From: CAVTWD01 sp963738325
GTDB lineage: Bacteria > Actinomycetota > Acidimicrobiia > Acidimicrobiales > Ilumatobacteraceae
NCBI GenBank assembly: GCA_963738325.1
Contig: CAVTWD010000017.1
Location: 186,001 to 250,000 of the forward strand
Length of the DNA stretch: 64,000 nucleotides
Reading direction: 5' to 3'
Shown: positions 57,023-64,000 of the stretch, in pieces
How positions within the stretch are numbered: the stretch's first letter is position 1
Layout of the letters: the number at the start of each line of letters is the position of its first letter
Notes under the pieces: model-generated
Database searches by the model: none
Told to the model about the DNA's origin: nothing
The model's input: the letters and a program-made list of their open reading frames with translations, nothing else
Position numbers and translations under genes: made by a program

Positions 57023-57948
57023 ACCTCGAGGTCAGTCTTCCGGGCGTGGACGGGCTCGATCCTGACCGCCATCAGCTCGACTTGTTCGATGCGTGGACCG
57101 TCCCGTTCCTCGACGAGGTGAGCGCGCCGCACCGGCCCGTGATCGCCCGGTTCCTGCGCTGGGGTCTGCGTCGTCGGTTGTTGCGTTCCGCCGCCGTCGG
57201 CACCCTGCGGCCGTGGTCGTGTCGAGGGGCCCGCATGCAGGCTCGCCGGGCGTCGGAGTTCCTCGACTGGCTCGACGCCCGCCACCTCACCCTGGTCACC
57301 TGCACCCAGGCGGATCTCGACGCCTGGTTCGCCGACGGTCCCACGACCCGCCACCTGAGCGCCGCCTTCGTCACCTGGGCGATCCAGCATCGCCTGTGCG
57401 ATCGACACTTGCGGCTACCCGTCTTCAAGTCGGCCGCTCCCACGCCGATGCCGGCCCGACAGCGGGGCGAGCTCATCGGGCGGCTCGTTCACGACGCCAA
57501 CCTTCGTCTCGATGACCGCGTCGCCGGGCTACTCGTCACCCTCTACGCCCAGCCCGTGACGCGGGTCAGCCGCCTGCGCCTCAACGACATCAGCCACGAC
57601 GACGACGGAGCGGTGAAGCTCGACCTCGGCGGCGAACCGGTCCAGGTCGTCGCACCTCTCGACGCCATGATCGTCGCACTGTTTGCCCGGCGGTCCGGCG
57701 ACGACGTCTGGCTCATCCCCGGCCGCACGCCGGATCGACCGGTCAATCCCAAGACCCTCGCCGAGCGGCTCATTCGAATCGGTGTCAGCCGGGCAGCGCG
57801 GGTGGCGGCGCTCCACGACTTGATCCGGGAGGTTCCCGGACCCGTGCTCGCTCCACTCATCGGCTACAACCCGAACTTCGTCGCCGACCGGGCCGCCACG
57901 CTCGCCGTCGCATGGGCCAACTACCCAATGCTGCGACCGCGAACGTGA
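57019..57948 (+). CDS. Degenerate tyrosine-recombinase-like protein (third cassette gene)
   Basis: GTG 57019 overlaps the HTH stop. The 309-aa protein has a core-binding-like region (MQARRASEFLDWLDARHLTL, VTCTQADLDAWFADGP). It also has a C-terminal fold resembling the recombinase catalytic domain (TLYAQPVTRVSRLRLNDISH, DDVWLIPGRTPDRPVNPKTL, EVPGPVLAPLIGYNPNFVAD). The HxLRH box is not recognisable and no clear nucleophilic tyrosine context remains. It may be a structural partner of the active recombinase. Such triplets recur in actinobacteria, sometimes labelled Fis-like or integrase. Confidence 0.65.
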   Translation: MNLEVSLPGVDGLDPDRHQLDLFDAWTVPFLDEVSAPHRPVIARFLRWGLRRRLLRSAAVGTLRPWSCRGARMQARRASEFLDWLDARHLTLVTCTQADLDAWFADGPTTRHLSAAFVTWAIQHRLCDRHLRLPVFKSAAPTPMPARQRGELIGRLVHDANLRLDDRVAGLLVTLYAQPVTRVSRLRLNDISHDDDGAVKLDLGGEPVQVVAPLDAMIVALFARRSGDDVWLIPGRTPDRPVNPKTLAERLIRIGVSRAARVAALHDLIREVPGPVLAPLIGYNPNFVADRAATLAVAWANYPMLRPRT

Positions 57949-58117
57949 GACGCGCGAATACGACGCTTCACCAACGGGGGTCCATCGCATCGCTGCGGAG
58001 AGACGCCCGAGTGAGCGGATTTCGGCGGCGATCTCGGAGACCCACGAAGAATTTTCGCCCTTTCGGTCGTGCGGGCGTCCGTTGGTAGGTGCGGAAACGA
58101 TCTCTGGCCCGCGGTCT

Positions 58118-58312
58118 GTGAGCGGAGCGCGCCCCGTGCTGCTGGACATCGCTGGCGTCGCCGAGCGGCTGAGTGTGACCGAGCGCTTCGTCCGCAGGCT
58201 CGTGTTCGAGCGCCGCATCCCGTTCCTCAAGATCGGGCACTTCATCCGGTTCGAGCCAGCCGAGATCGAGCGGTGGATCACTGAGGCCCGAGTGTCGGAG
58301 CAGACGCGGTGA
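58118..58312 (+). CDS. Excisionase-like AlpA/MerR-type DNA-binding protein
   Basis: A short winged-HTH protein reads LLDIAGVAERLSVTERFVRR, LVFERRIPFLKIGHFIRFEP, AEIERWI, the usual excisionase pattern. GTG 58118 is chosen; GTG 58136 gives the minimal domain and an upstream TTG at 58082 a longer one. It probably steers the integrase towards excision. It overlaps a following frame by TGATG. Confidence 0.7.
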   Translation: MSGARPVLLDIAGVAERLSVTERFVRRLVFERRIPFLKIGHFIRFEPAEIERWITEARVSEQTR

Positions 58313-58530
58313 TGGCGGCGCCGGTCCCGGAGCAACTCGCGTTCGACTTCGACGGCGACGCAGGGCGCGAGCGCATCAGCTGGCGCCGAACGAGGAGCCG
58401 AGCGCGGAAGGCAGGCCTACGGCACGCCGAGCCGGCCCCCAGCCAGGCCGGCCCAGACGACGCCCGCGAGCTGAGACTCCCTTTCGGGCCTAGCAGCGTC
58501 GCTCGCTCCCGTGTCGACAGACACGGAGCG
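58312..58530 (+). other. Possible gene following the excisionase, end unclear
   Basis: ATG 58312 overlaps the excisionase stop as TGATG and encodes MAAPVPEQLAFDFDGDAGRE then a basic stretch. The frame stays open to 59148 only as antisense of the Doc pair, so the real reading must end or break near 58530. It may be a truncated replication or transfer gene; nothing identifies it. Confidence 0.3.
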
Positions 58531-58535
58531 CACGT

Positions 58536-58925
58536 TCAGCGTGTCCCGGCGAGCCGCCGAAGCGACACGGCGATGTCGTCGAGCGACGGAGCGCCGGCCG
58601 CGACGCGGATGACGAGTTCGTACACGGCGTCGTTCGAGGCATGTGTCGGGTTCGCTCCATTGAGCTCGAGGAACACTGCCGTAGCCAGCCAGCCGAGCCG
58701 CTTGTTGCCGTCGATGAGCGCGTGGTTCTTCACGATCGACTGCAGCAGCGCAGCGGCTTTCGTCCACAGATCGGGATATGCGTCTTCGCCCCCGACGGAC
58801 ATCTGGGGCCGGGCCGCAGCCGAGCCCAGCAGGCCGACGTCTCGAATCGGCGGCGGGTCGCCGAGGAGGGCGCGAGCGAGGTCGATCAGATCTTCGACGT
58901 CGAGGAACTCGACCGGCTCCGTCAC
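58536..58925 (-). CDS. Doc/Fic-family death-on-curing toxin
   Basis: Doc phosphorylates elongation factor Tu using a Fic fold. The 129-aa protein has VEFLDVEDLIDLARALLGDP at the start, and the motif HALIDGNKRLGWLATAVFLE near residue 67 (canonical HxFxDGNKRxxxxA; here L replaces F). ATG 58925 overlaps the antitoxin stop by ATGA. Intact. Confidence 0.82.
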   Translation of the reverse strand: MTEPVEFLDVEDLIDLARALLGDPPPIRDVGLLGSAAARPQMSVGGEDAYPDLWTKAAALLQSIVKNHALIDGNKRLGWLATAVFLELNGANPTHASNDAVYELVIRVAAGAPSLDDIAVSLRRLAGTR

Positions 58926-59125
58926 TCGGCCAGACGGCGGAGTGCGTCAGCATGCGCGTCCTGGATTCGGCGAGCCGCCGCCGCGACACGATCGCGATGG
59001 GCTCCCCGAGCGACGTACTCGCGGACCGCCCGGCGGGCCGCGTCCTGCATCGAGATGCCCTCGGCGCTGGCGCGTTCCCGCAACGCCGCCTGCTCCTCGT
59101 CCGTCAGCCGGAGGGTCATCGCCAT
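58922..59125 (-). CDS. Ribbon-helix-helix antitoxin of the Doc pair
   Basis: The 67-aa protein starts MAMTLRLTDEEQAALRERAS and continues AEGISMQDAARRAVREYVAR, a ribbon-helix-helix fold, then a helical tail for toxin binding. RHH proteins replace Phd in many actinobacterial Doc modules. A perfect palindrome lies 11 bp upstream of its start. ATG 59119 is a possible alternative start. Confidence 0.8.
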   Translation of the reverse strand: MAMTLRLTDEEQAALRERASAEGISMQDAARRAVREYVARGAHRDRVAAAARRIQDAHADALRRLAE

Positions 59126-59135
59126 CGATCCCTAT

Positions 59136-59152
59136 GGTATCAGACTGATACC
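59136..59152. promoter_or_regulatory. Perfect palindrome GGTATCA-GAC-TGATACC, likely antitoxin operator
   Basis: Seven-base arms flank a three-base spacer directly upstream of the RHH antitoxin start, the usual place for an autoregulatory site. It also ends two bases before the start of the excisionase-like frame on the + strand. Confidence 0.6.
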
Positions 59153-59153
59153 G

Positions 59154-59321
59154 TTGCGGCAGGCCGCCGAGCTCCTGAATGTCGAGGAGCGGTTCATCAC
59201 GAGAGGCGTGTTCGAGAAGAGGATCGTCTACGTGAAGGTCGGTAGGCACGTCCGGATTCCCGCCGGTGCCGTGCGGCGCTTCATCGATGCCAACACGATT
59301 GTTCCGCCTCCGAGCTCGTGA
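59154..59321 (+). CDS. Second excisionase-like HTH protein
   Basis: The frame reads LRQAAELLNVEERFITRGVF, EKRIVYVKVGRHVRIPAGAV, RRFIDANTI, a second AlpA/excisionase-type winged helix distinct from the one at 58118. TTG 59154 is the only start after the palindrome; no ribosome-binding site is clear. It may be 5'-trimmed. Confidence 0.55.
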   Translation: MRQAAELLNVEERFITRGVFEKRIVYVKVGRHVRIPAGAVRRFIDANTIVPPPSS

Positions 59322-59390
59322 CCCAACACGTGCGGACGTTGGGTCGTGCTCGCTACGCTGTAGTATCTGTAAGTAGAAAGGAGGGTCCCG

Positions 59391-59804
59391 ATGGCGAAGG
59401 GCCAGCCGTTCAGTGTTCGCCTGCAAGCGGAGACGGAACTACTCGTCGAGGCCGAGGCGCGGCGCACCCGACGCACCAAGAGCGCAGTGGTCGAGGCGTT
59501 CACCGAAGAAACGGCCCGTACTCGGCGGTTCCCGGGCATCGCGTTCCGCGGAGACGACTCGCGCCGCCGGGCCTGGGTGATCGGAACTGGACTCGACGTC
59601 TGGGAGATCATGCACATGCTCGACGACTTCGGATCGGCCGAAGCGCTCGTGGCCAACACCGCGTTGGCGCCGGCGCAGGTGCGGATGGCGATCGCCTATC
59701 GCGACGCCTATCGAGACGAGATCACCGAGGCCATCGCCGAGAACCGCCGCCCGCTCGCCGACATCGGGGTGCTGTTCCCGTTCATCGACGTCCCGTCAGC
59801 CTGA
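59391..59804 (+). CDS. Antitoxin with RHH and DUF433-like domains
   Basis: AAAGGAGG stands ideally before ATG 59391. The 137-aa protein has an RHH-like start (FSVRLQAETELLVEAEARRT, RRTKSAVVEAFTEE). A DUF433-like domain follows: PGIAFRGDDSRRRAWVIGTG, LDVWEIMHMLDDFGSAEALV, VRMAIAYRDAYRDEITEAI. DUF433 proteins are antitoxins to PIN-like DUF5615 toxins; the next gene is one, four bases away. Confidence 0.78.
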   Translation: MAKGQPFSVRLQAETELLVEAEARRTRRTKSAVVEAFTEETARTRRFPGIAFRGDDSRRRAWVIGTGLDVWEIMHMLDDFGSAEALVANTALAPAQVRMAIAYRDAYRDEITEAIAENRRPLADIGVLFPFIDVPSA

Positions 59805-59808
59805 GGAC

Positions 59809-60159
59809 GTGCGCATCCTGCTGGATGCCAACCTGTCACCTAAGCGCATCGGCGCAGTTCTGAACAGGCGTGGCCACGACGCGCTCAGCCTCGCGTCGGA
59901 CGCCGTGTTGGGGGCCTTGGACGATCCACAGGTCCTGGAGCTCGCGGCCAGTGAGCGCCGCATCCTCGTGACCCGCAATTCCCGTGATTTCGCGCCGCTG
60001 CTTCGTGCCTGGGCGGAGGCCGATCGCCACCACGCTGGCTGCGTTCTGATCTGGACGCTTGGTCATCATGAGTTCGCAGCCATCGTGGACGGGGTCAGCC
60101 GGCTGCTACGCGACCGTCCCGACCCAGAGCAGTGGCGGGACCTCGCCGTTGCCTTGTGA
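59809..60159 (+). CDS. DUF5615 PIN-like toxin (VapC-type RNase)
   Basis: GTG 59809 gives 116 aa. The PIN-like acidic residues are in MRILLDANLSPKRIGAVLNR, RRGHDALSLASDAVLGALDD (HD) and RRILVTRNSRDFAPLLRAWA (TRNSxDF). Length and order match DUF5615/Mut7-C-like toxins, predicted RNases. It is coupled to the DUF433-type antitoxin upstream. Intact. Confidence 0.8.
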   Translation: MRILLDANLSPKRIGAVLNRRGHDALSLASDAVLGALDDPQVLELAASERRILVTRNSRDFAPLLRAWAEADRHHAGCVLIWTLGHHEFAAIVDGVSRLLRDRPDPEQWRDLAVAL

Positions 60160-60337
60160 CCAACGAGGGCTGTGGGATAGGCGGGAACGCTTCTCTGCGG
60201 GAACGGGATGACGTAGTTCGCCCCTGGGGCTGGGCCTCGAGGAGCTGGCGGCCGAACGGCTCCATCGGAGGACGAAGTCCGCGGCCACCAAGATGCGGAA
60301 TCGCTCAGAAATGAATCAATGGTTCCCTATCTGCGAG

Positions 60338-60589
60338 TTACACGAGAGCTCCAGCTCGCTTCCAGTCTGGAACTACCAGCGAACTCGGCCGATCGAATGG
60401 CAGGTCGTCGATCTCGTTGCAGACCTTCAGGGCTCCACCGTCAGGCCGATGAGTTCCACGGTCGTGCCCGACGTGGCGAGGCCGAACACTGCGATCGCTC
60501 GCGCGAGCACCCCCGACGTTCAGCGCCGAAGTAGGTATCGAGCTGGCCGAAAACGCGTCGGTGACTCGGACCGTTCGCCGTTCGGTCAC
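60338..60589 (-). pseudogene. Toxin-like partner of the duplicated small-protein pair, copy 2 (decayed)
   Basis: GTG 60589 overlaps the upstream frame as GTGA and starts MTERRTVRVT exactly as copy 1 at 39901. The middle part present in copy 1 is shortened. The conserved end TTVELIGLTVEP is found in another frame, ending near 60425. So this copy is deleted internally and frameshifted. Confidence 0.5.
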
Positions 60590-60774
60590 TCTCCGCCAGG
60601 GGCGATGACGTTTCGCTCGATCAGTAGACGTCGACCTTCGGCCCGAGACTTGGTGACGAAATCCTCCGGGATCTGCGACAGGTCGGTCGAGGTCCGCTCG
60701 TTCACGAGCCGCTGACGTTCGTCCGGCGTCAGTTGCTCGACCTCTGCGGCGCTGCGTACCTCGGCGAAGTCGAT
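60586..60774 (-). pseudogene. Antitoxin-like 62-aa protein, copy 2, start codon ATC
   Basis: The frame IDFAEVRSAAEVEQLTPDER, QRLVNERTSTDLSQIPEDFV, AEGRRLLIERNVIA is 50/62 identical to copy 1 and the same length. Where copy 1 has ATG this copy has ATC, and no other start is in place, so it may be poorly or not translated. It lies directly downstream of integrase 2. Confidence 0.55.
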
Positions 60775-60783
60775 ACGCGAACT

Positions 60784-61880
60784 CTACGTTGCGGTCCCGG
60801 GGCTACTGGTTCCCATCGCCCGGAACCGGGCGTCGAAGGCAGTGGCGATGGCTTCGTCCAGCTCCGGGAAGAGATGCCCGTAGCGGTCGAGGGTGACGGT
60901 GATCGAGCTGTGGCCCATGCGGACCTGGATCGCCTTCGGGTGGGCGCCGTCGGCGATGGCCAGGGCGACGCTCGTGTGGCGCAGGTCGTGGAACCGGCAC
61001 CGCACGCCGGCGGCGAGCTGCCGCGTTCTTAAAGTGGTGGGTCTGGAAGCTCGAGTGCGAGAGCGGCTGCCCGGCGGCGTTGCCAAAGACCAGAGCATCG
61101 GGCTCTGGCGCAACGAAACGGTCGAGATGGTCCGCCAGCACGCGCCGCACCTGCACCCGAAAATCGTGACCGTGCGGGTTCCCGAGTCGTCTTCGGTGGC
61201 CGCCGTACCCACGTACCGTCGTCGAGCTGATGAGCTGCTCGACAACCCGGATCTTCCGGCGCGCCACGTCGACCTTCCCCCGGCGCAGGCCGACGAGCTC
61301 GCTCCAGCGCATGCCGGTGTCGATGGCGACGTAGATGAGCGTGCGGTAGCGCTCGGCGTGGGCTTCGGCCAGCGCGGTCGCCTGCTCCCACGTGAGCACG
61401 GTCATCTCGGTTCTCGGGACCTTGGGTGGACGGACCCGGTCGCACGGATTGGTGAAGCAACGGTCCTTCTCGACGGCGGTCTGCAAGACACGGCGCAGCG
61501 TCCGGTAGTGGCGATGGACCGACGATGGTGCCAGTCCCTTGGCCAGTTCCTCGTTGAGCCACGTCTCGATCTCCTCCGGCGACAGCCGGCCGAGCCGGAC
61601 CGAACCGAACCGCGGGAGGACGTACGTCCAAAGGTCACGCCGGTACGTCTGCTGCGTCGTCGGCGCCAACGACCGGGCGAACGTCAAGAACGTCTCGGCC
61701 CACTGCTCGAGGGGGACGTCGGCGCCGTGCGGATCGATCCACTGGCCGCGGACCATGTCGACCTCGACCTCGCGGGCGAACCGGTCAGCGTCGGCCTTCC
61801 TCGTGAACGTGCGGCTCCGCGGCCAACGGGGTCGCGTAGCGCGCCCGGTACTTGCCGCTCCGCTTGTCGATGGACGCCAT
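60784..61880 (-). CDS. Tyrosine integrase 2, several frameshifts
   Basis: This close relative of integrase 1 starts MASIDKRSGKYRARYATP at ATG 61880. After a break near 61840 it reads RTFTRKADADRFAREVEVDM. It has TGMRWSELVGLRRGKVDVAR (Arg I). After further breaks near 61230, 61140 and 61030 come FHDLRHTSVALAIADGAHPK and VRMGHSSITVTLDRYGHLFP. It reads away from the complete tRNA-Cys 130 bp to its right, the expected layout for the integrase of an element inserted in that tRNA. Confidence 0.7.
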
Positions 61881-61948
61881 GGCGGTCCTCCTGGACACGA
61901 ATTTGGACACAGGACAGCGGAATCCTGAGGGATCGAGGAGGACAACAG

Positions 61949-61969
61949 CGGTCAGTAACGGTCTGACCG
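61949..61969. promoter_or_regulatory. Inverted repeat upstream of integrase 2
   Basis: CGGTCAG and CTGACCG flank seven bases, between the integrase start and the tRNA. The equivalent region beside integrase 1 (42095-42125) is similar but less symmetrical. It may be an integrase/excisionase arm site or operator. Confidence 0.4.
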
Positions 61970-62009
61970 AAATATGCCTCTAGCAGGCAGAATAGCACTC
62001 CACCAGGAG

Positions 62010-62081
62010 AGGCGACGAGGGGAATCGAACCCCTGTACAGGGCTTTGCAGGCCCTTGCCTAAACCACTCGGCCACGTCGCC
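62010..62081 (-). tRNA. tRNA-Cys (GCA anticodon)
   Basis: The minus strand folds as a tRNA: acceptor GGCGACG/CGTCGCC, D arm GCCGAGTGGTTTAGGC, anticodon arm AGGGC-CTGCAAA-GCCCT with anticodon GCA, T arm AGGGG-TTCGATT-CCCCT, and discriminator U73, a cysteine identity base. CCA is not encoded. It is the attachment site of the adjacent integrative element. Confidence 0.92.
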
Positions 62082-62087
62082 GGCACC

Positions 62088-62119
62088 GCCGGAGCGGCCC
62101 GTCACCTTACCGCTCCGGC
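62088..62119 (-). terminator. GC-rich hairpin, possible terminator
   Basis: GCCGGAGCGG and CCGCTCCGGC form a perfect 10-bp stem with a 12-nt loop, between the split-barrel gene's end and the tRNA. No U tract follows, so termination is only a suggestion. Confidence 0.4.
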
Positions 62120-62266
62120 CCTAGGAGGCTGCCGGCCAGCTTCGTCACTCGCGACGTCCTCCTCCTTGAAAGTGCGCAGGGCACTTCCTTGGGTCGTGCG
62201 TCCTCGCGAGCGCCGAACCATGGCTCACGATCCGCACGACCATTGCTCAGCAGACTCCTGGCCTCC

Positions 62267-62749
62267 TCAGCGTCGCTCGACCCGCTTCACGTCACCACCC
62301 TCGTGCCACGACTCGACTACTAGGACGTCCCCCGCGACCCGAACGAGGGCGATCTCCGACACCTCCACCCGGAACAGATGGAGCTCCGACGGCGGCTCGA
62401 TCTCCGCCTGCTCACTGAAGGTCGACAGGTAGTCCCGGATAGCGATCGGGTCGGTCACCTCGACGCCACGGCCGCTGATCTTGGCGTCGCCGGCGTCCAT
62501 CGTCTCGGTCGTGCTGGCGCTGTGCAGCGCGAGCCGAGGATCACGCCGAAGGTCGAGCGCCTTGCGCGAATCGAGCATCATCCCGAGCCAGAGCTGACCC
62601 CTGGCGAAGAGCGTCTCGATGCCGCTCAAGCGAGGCGAGCCGTCGCGTCGCAAGGTCGCCAGCATGGCGTGACGCTCGGCTCGGAACCGGGCCTGCACTG
62701 CGGCGGCCAGCTCGGGGGCTGCCTTCGCCACTTCGTCCCATGTGCTCAC
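62267..62749 (-). CDS. Split-barrel (pyridoxamine-phosphate-oxidase-like) flavin-binding protein
   Basis: GTG 62749 gives 160 aa: STWDEVAKAAPELAAAVQAR, RHAMLATLRRDGSPRLSGIE, GQLWLGMMLDSRKALDLRRD, PRLALHSASTTETMDAGDAK. This is the FMN/F420-binding split barrel. Whether it uses FMN or F420 cannot be told. The gene is intact and downstream of the 265-aa gene. Confidence 0.75.
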   Translation of the reverse strand: MSTWDEVAKAAPELAAAVQARFRAERHAMLATLRRDGSPRLSGIETLFARGQLWLGMMLDSRKALDLRRDPRLALHSASTTETMDAGDAKISGRGVEVTDPIAIRDYLSTFSEQAEIEPPSELHLFRVEVSEIALVRVAGDVLVVESWHEGGDVKRVERR

Positions 62750-62780
62750 CGCGACACGCCCGCGACCGCGGCCGGTGCCC

Positions 62781-63578
62781 TCACCCGCCCGGGATCGGCA
62801 GCACCGACCCATGGCGAGCCGAGCGGGTGGTGTTCGTGTACTGCACCAGGCCCTGGTGGTCGGCGAGGACCTCGGTGTTCGGGCAATCGCCGCCATCTGG
62901 GAACGTGAGCCGCACCGACTCGGGCCTGTGGACCCGGCCCGAGTCGTCGACGGCCTCGAAACCCGACCAACGCACGGCCGTCGGCGGGTCGTCACACGCC
63001 GCGAATACCTCGGCCCACACCGCGAAGCCGCCGAGGCGATCACCTCCGGCTCGCAGGTCGCGGATCACCGACGTCGTGGCGCTCGACCGGTCGGTGATCT
63101 CGCCGCGCCAGCCTTCGACCGCGCGGCTGATGGCCAGCCGGTATGGGACTGCTTGGCGCCAGGGGTAGTCACGCGTGTTCGGATCGTTCGGCGTGCTCGG
63201 CAGTGCCGACGGCGTCCCCGTGAGCACCGATTGGACATTCCCCGCATCGGCGTAGCCGCCCCAGTTGACCGCCGTAGAGCCAGCATGGCGAGGGTTCCAC
63301 TGCAACCCGATGTGGGCCGCGCCATGCGAGCGGCGAGCGTCGAGGAACGAGGCTTGCAGCGCCCAGAAGTAGAGGCGAGACACGAGCGGTTGGTGAAGCA
63401 CCTCCAACGTGGCACTCACCGCCACGAGGGGCGGGCCGCCTTCGAGGCCCTGCCACCAGAGATGGAAGGAGGACACTCCATGCCCGGGCTCCCAGCGCCC
63501 GCCGGGGCGCCGCGCCCCCTCGTCCGAGGTCGGCGAACCGAACACCCGGCTCACCCACTGCCTCAGTTGGTCACGCAT
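62781..63578 (-). CDS. Protein of unknown function (265 aa)
   Basis: The protein contains VSSFHLWWQGLEGGPPLVAV, ATLEVLHQPLVSRLYFWALQ, GAAHIGLQWNPRHAGSTAVN, WGGYADAGNVQSVLTGTPSA and GWRGEITDRSSATTSVIRDL. Its aromatic, strand-rich character suggests a beta-sandwich, perhaps of the DUF3472 kind, but I am not sure. No signal peptide is visible. Intact. Confidence 0.6.
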   Translation of the reverse strand: MRDQLRQWVSRVFGSPTSDEGARRPGGRWEPGHGVSSFHLWWQGLEGGPPLVAVSATLEVLHQPLVSRLYFWALQASFLDARRSHGAAHIGLQWNPRHAGSTAVNWGGYADAGNVQSVLTGTPSALPSTPNDPNTRDYPWRQAVPYRLAISRAVEGWRGEITDRSSATTSVIRDLRAGGDRLGGFAVWAEVFAACDDPPTAVRWSGFEAVDDSGRVHRPESVRLTFPDGGDCPNTEVLADHQGLVQYTNTTRSARHGSVLPIPGG

Positions 63579-63653
63579 CCAGGCCGGCGCCCGCGTGGCT
63601 CGCCATCGCGCTCCTCTTGTCCTCCCGGCGCCGGCAGGCTAGTGGTCTGTCGC

Positions 63654-64000
63654 GTGACGAGCTCCGCCGACGCGCCAGCCAACGAGCGTCCCGACCGTGA
63701 GCCGGCGGCCATCGAGCGCCTCGAGCTCCGGCGCATCCGGCTTCCGCTCCGCGCCCCCTTCCGCAGCTCCCAGAGCCGCGAGCACGTCCGCGACATCCTC
63801 CTCGTCCGCGTGACCACCCGCGAGGCCGAGGGCTGGGGCGAGTGCGTGGCGCCCGTCGAGCCCCACTACAGCGCGGAATACGTCGACGGCGCGGCCGACG
63901 TGATCCGTCGCTTCCTCGGCCCCGCGCTGCTCGCCGCCGGCCCGGTGCGGGCTCAGGAGGTGGCGGGAGTCCTCGCCCGCGTCGCCGGTCATCCCATGGC
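63654..64000 (+). CDS. menC: o-Succinylbenzoate synthase-like enolase-superfamily protein, N-terminal part
   Basis: GTG 63654 starts MTSSADAPANERPDREPAAI. The capping domain reads ERLELRRIRLPLRAPFRSSQ, REHVRDILLVRVTTREAEGW, GECVAPVEPHYSAEYVDGAA, which matches MenC (menaquinone synthesis) or related N-acylamino-acid racemases. The catalytic barrel lies beyond the window edge. The gene diverges from the 265-aa gene. Confidence 0.75.
   Translation, partial: MTSSADAPANERPDREPAAIERLELRRIRLPLRAPFRSSQSREHVRDILLVRVTTREAEGWGECVAPVEPHYSAEYVDGAADVIRRFLGPALLAAGPVRAQEVAGVLARVAGHPM

Noticed and set aside
54809..57948. A RIT (recombinase in trio) element
   Set aside because: RIT elements have three tyrosine recombinases; here the middle gene is an XRE HTH protein and the third lacks the catalytic boxes.
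1..64000. CRISPR array, rRNA operon or riboswitch
   Set aside because: I found no regularly spaced repeats, no rRNA sequence and no recognisable riboswitch core. Only one complete tRNA was seen.

Overview
The window is GC-rich throughout, with GTG/TTG starts, many 1-4 base start/stop overlaps and actinobacterial gene families (CGNR regulator, ECF41 sigma with its carboxymuconolactone-decarboxylase partner, RecBCD, DinB-like proteins). I read it as an actinobacterial chromosome. An Acidimicrobiia-like lineage is possible, but nothing here proves it.

Layout. 1-8.4 kb: the 5' part of a urease operon (fused UreAB, start of UreC), an M15 peptidase lipoprotein, SurE, the remains of a GH3 glycosidase and of a TIGR03118-type protein, an APH-like kinase, an old-yellow-enzyme/FAD oxidoreductase and a DUF4188 protein. 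8.4-13.7 kb: an MFS exporter, then a CGNR regulator divergent from an Ogt-AlkA fusion across a perfect palindrome, then YjbR and a chimeric flavin monooxygenase. 13.7-18.3 kb: a minus-strand operon of acyl-CoA synthetase, thiolase, DUF35 OB-fold protein and amidohydrolase. 18.3-24.7 kb: gene fragments, a deacetylase-type amidohydrolase convergent with an SMP-30 lactonase, a DinB-like protein and a DEAD-box helicase. 25-28.2 kb: the ECF41 sigma/CMD operon with a good candidate ECF41 promoter, and a TacA-TacT toxin-antitoxin pair. 28.2-37.1 kb: an intact recC-recB-recD operon. 37.3-39.4 kb: a broken phosphatase-fold gene, Pol IV and OsmC.

39.6-62.1 kb is mobile. Two related tyrosine integrases (about 41-42 kb and 61-62 kb) each sit beside a tRNA-Cys sequence. 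A complete tRNA-Cys lies at 62010-62081 and a 43-nt copy of its 3' part at 42167-42209. This fits a ~20-kb integrative element in tRNA-Cys, with a second related element or element end in tandem on its left. Next to each integrase is the same two-gene small-protein module; in the left copy an MNT-HEPN pair lies between module and integrase. Cargo includes a RelE pair, a TY-Chap-like chaperone, an IS5-type element, a TM0106-type nuclease-helicase split by an IS3-type element, an HNH nuclease with an N-terminal domain resembling the phosphorothioate-binding SBD, a recombinase/HTH/degenerate-recombinase cassette, two excisionase-like proteins, a Doc pair and a DUF433/DUF5615 pair.

62.2-64 kb returns to ordinary genes: a split-barrel flavoprotein, an unknown protein and the start of an o-succinylbenzoate-synthase-like gene.

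Caution on quality: many genes carry single-base frameshifts, several in runs of C or G, while long genes such as recB and recC are intact. Several gene ends also join unrelated fragments. Residual long-read indels and assembly joins are a real alternative to biological decay, so most 'pseudogene' calls mean 'broken as given'.
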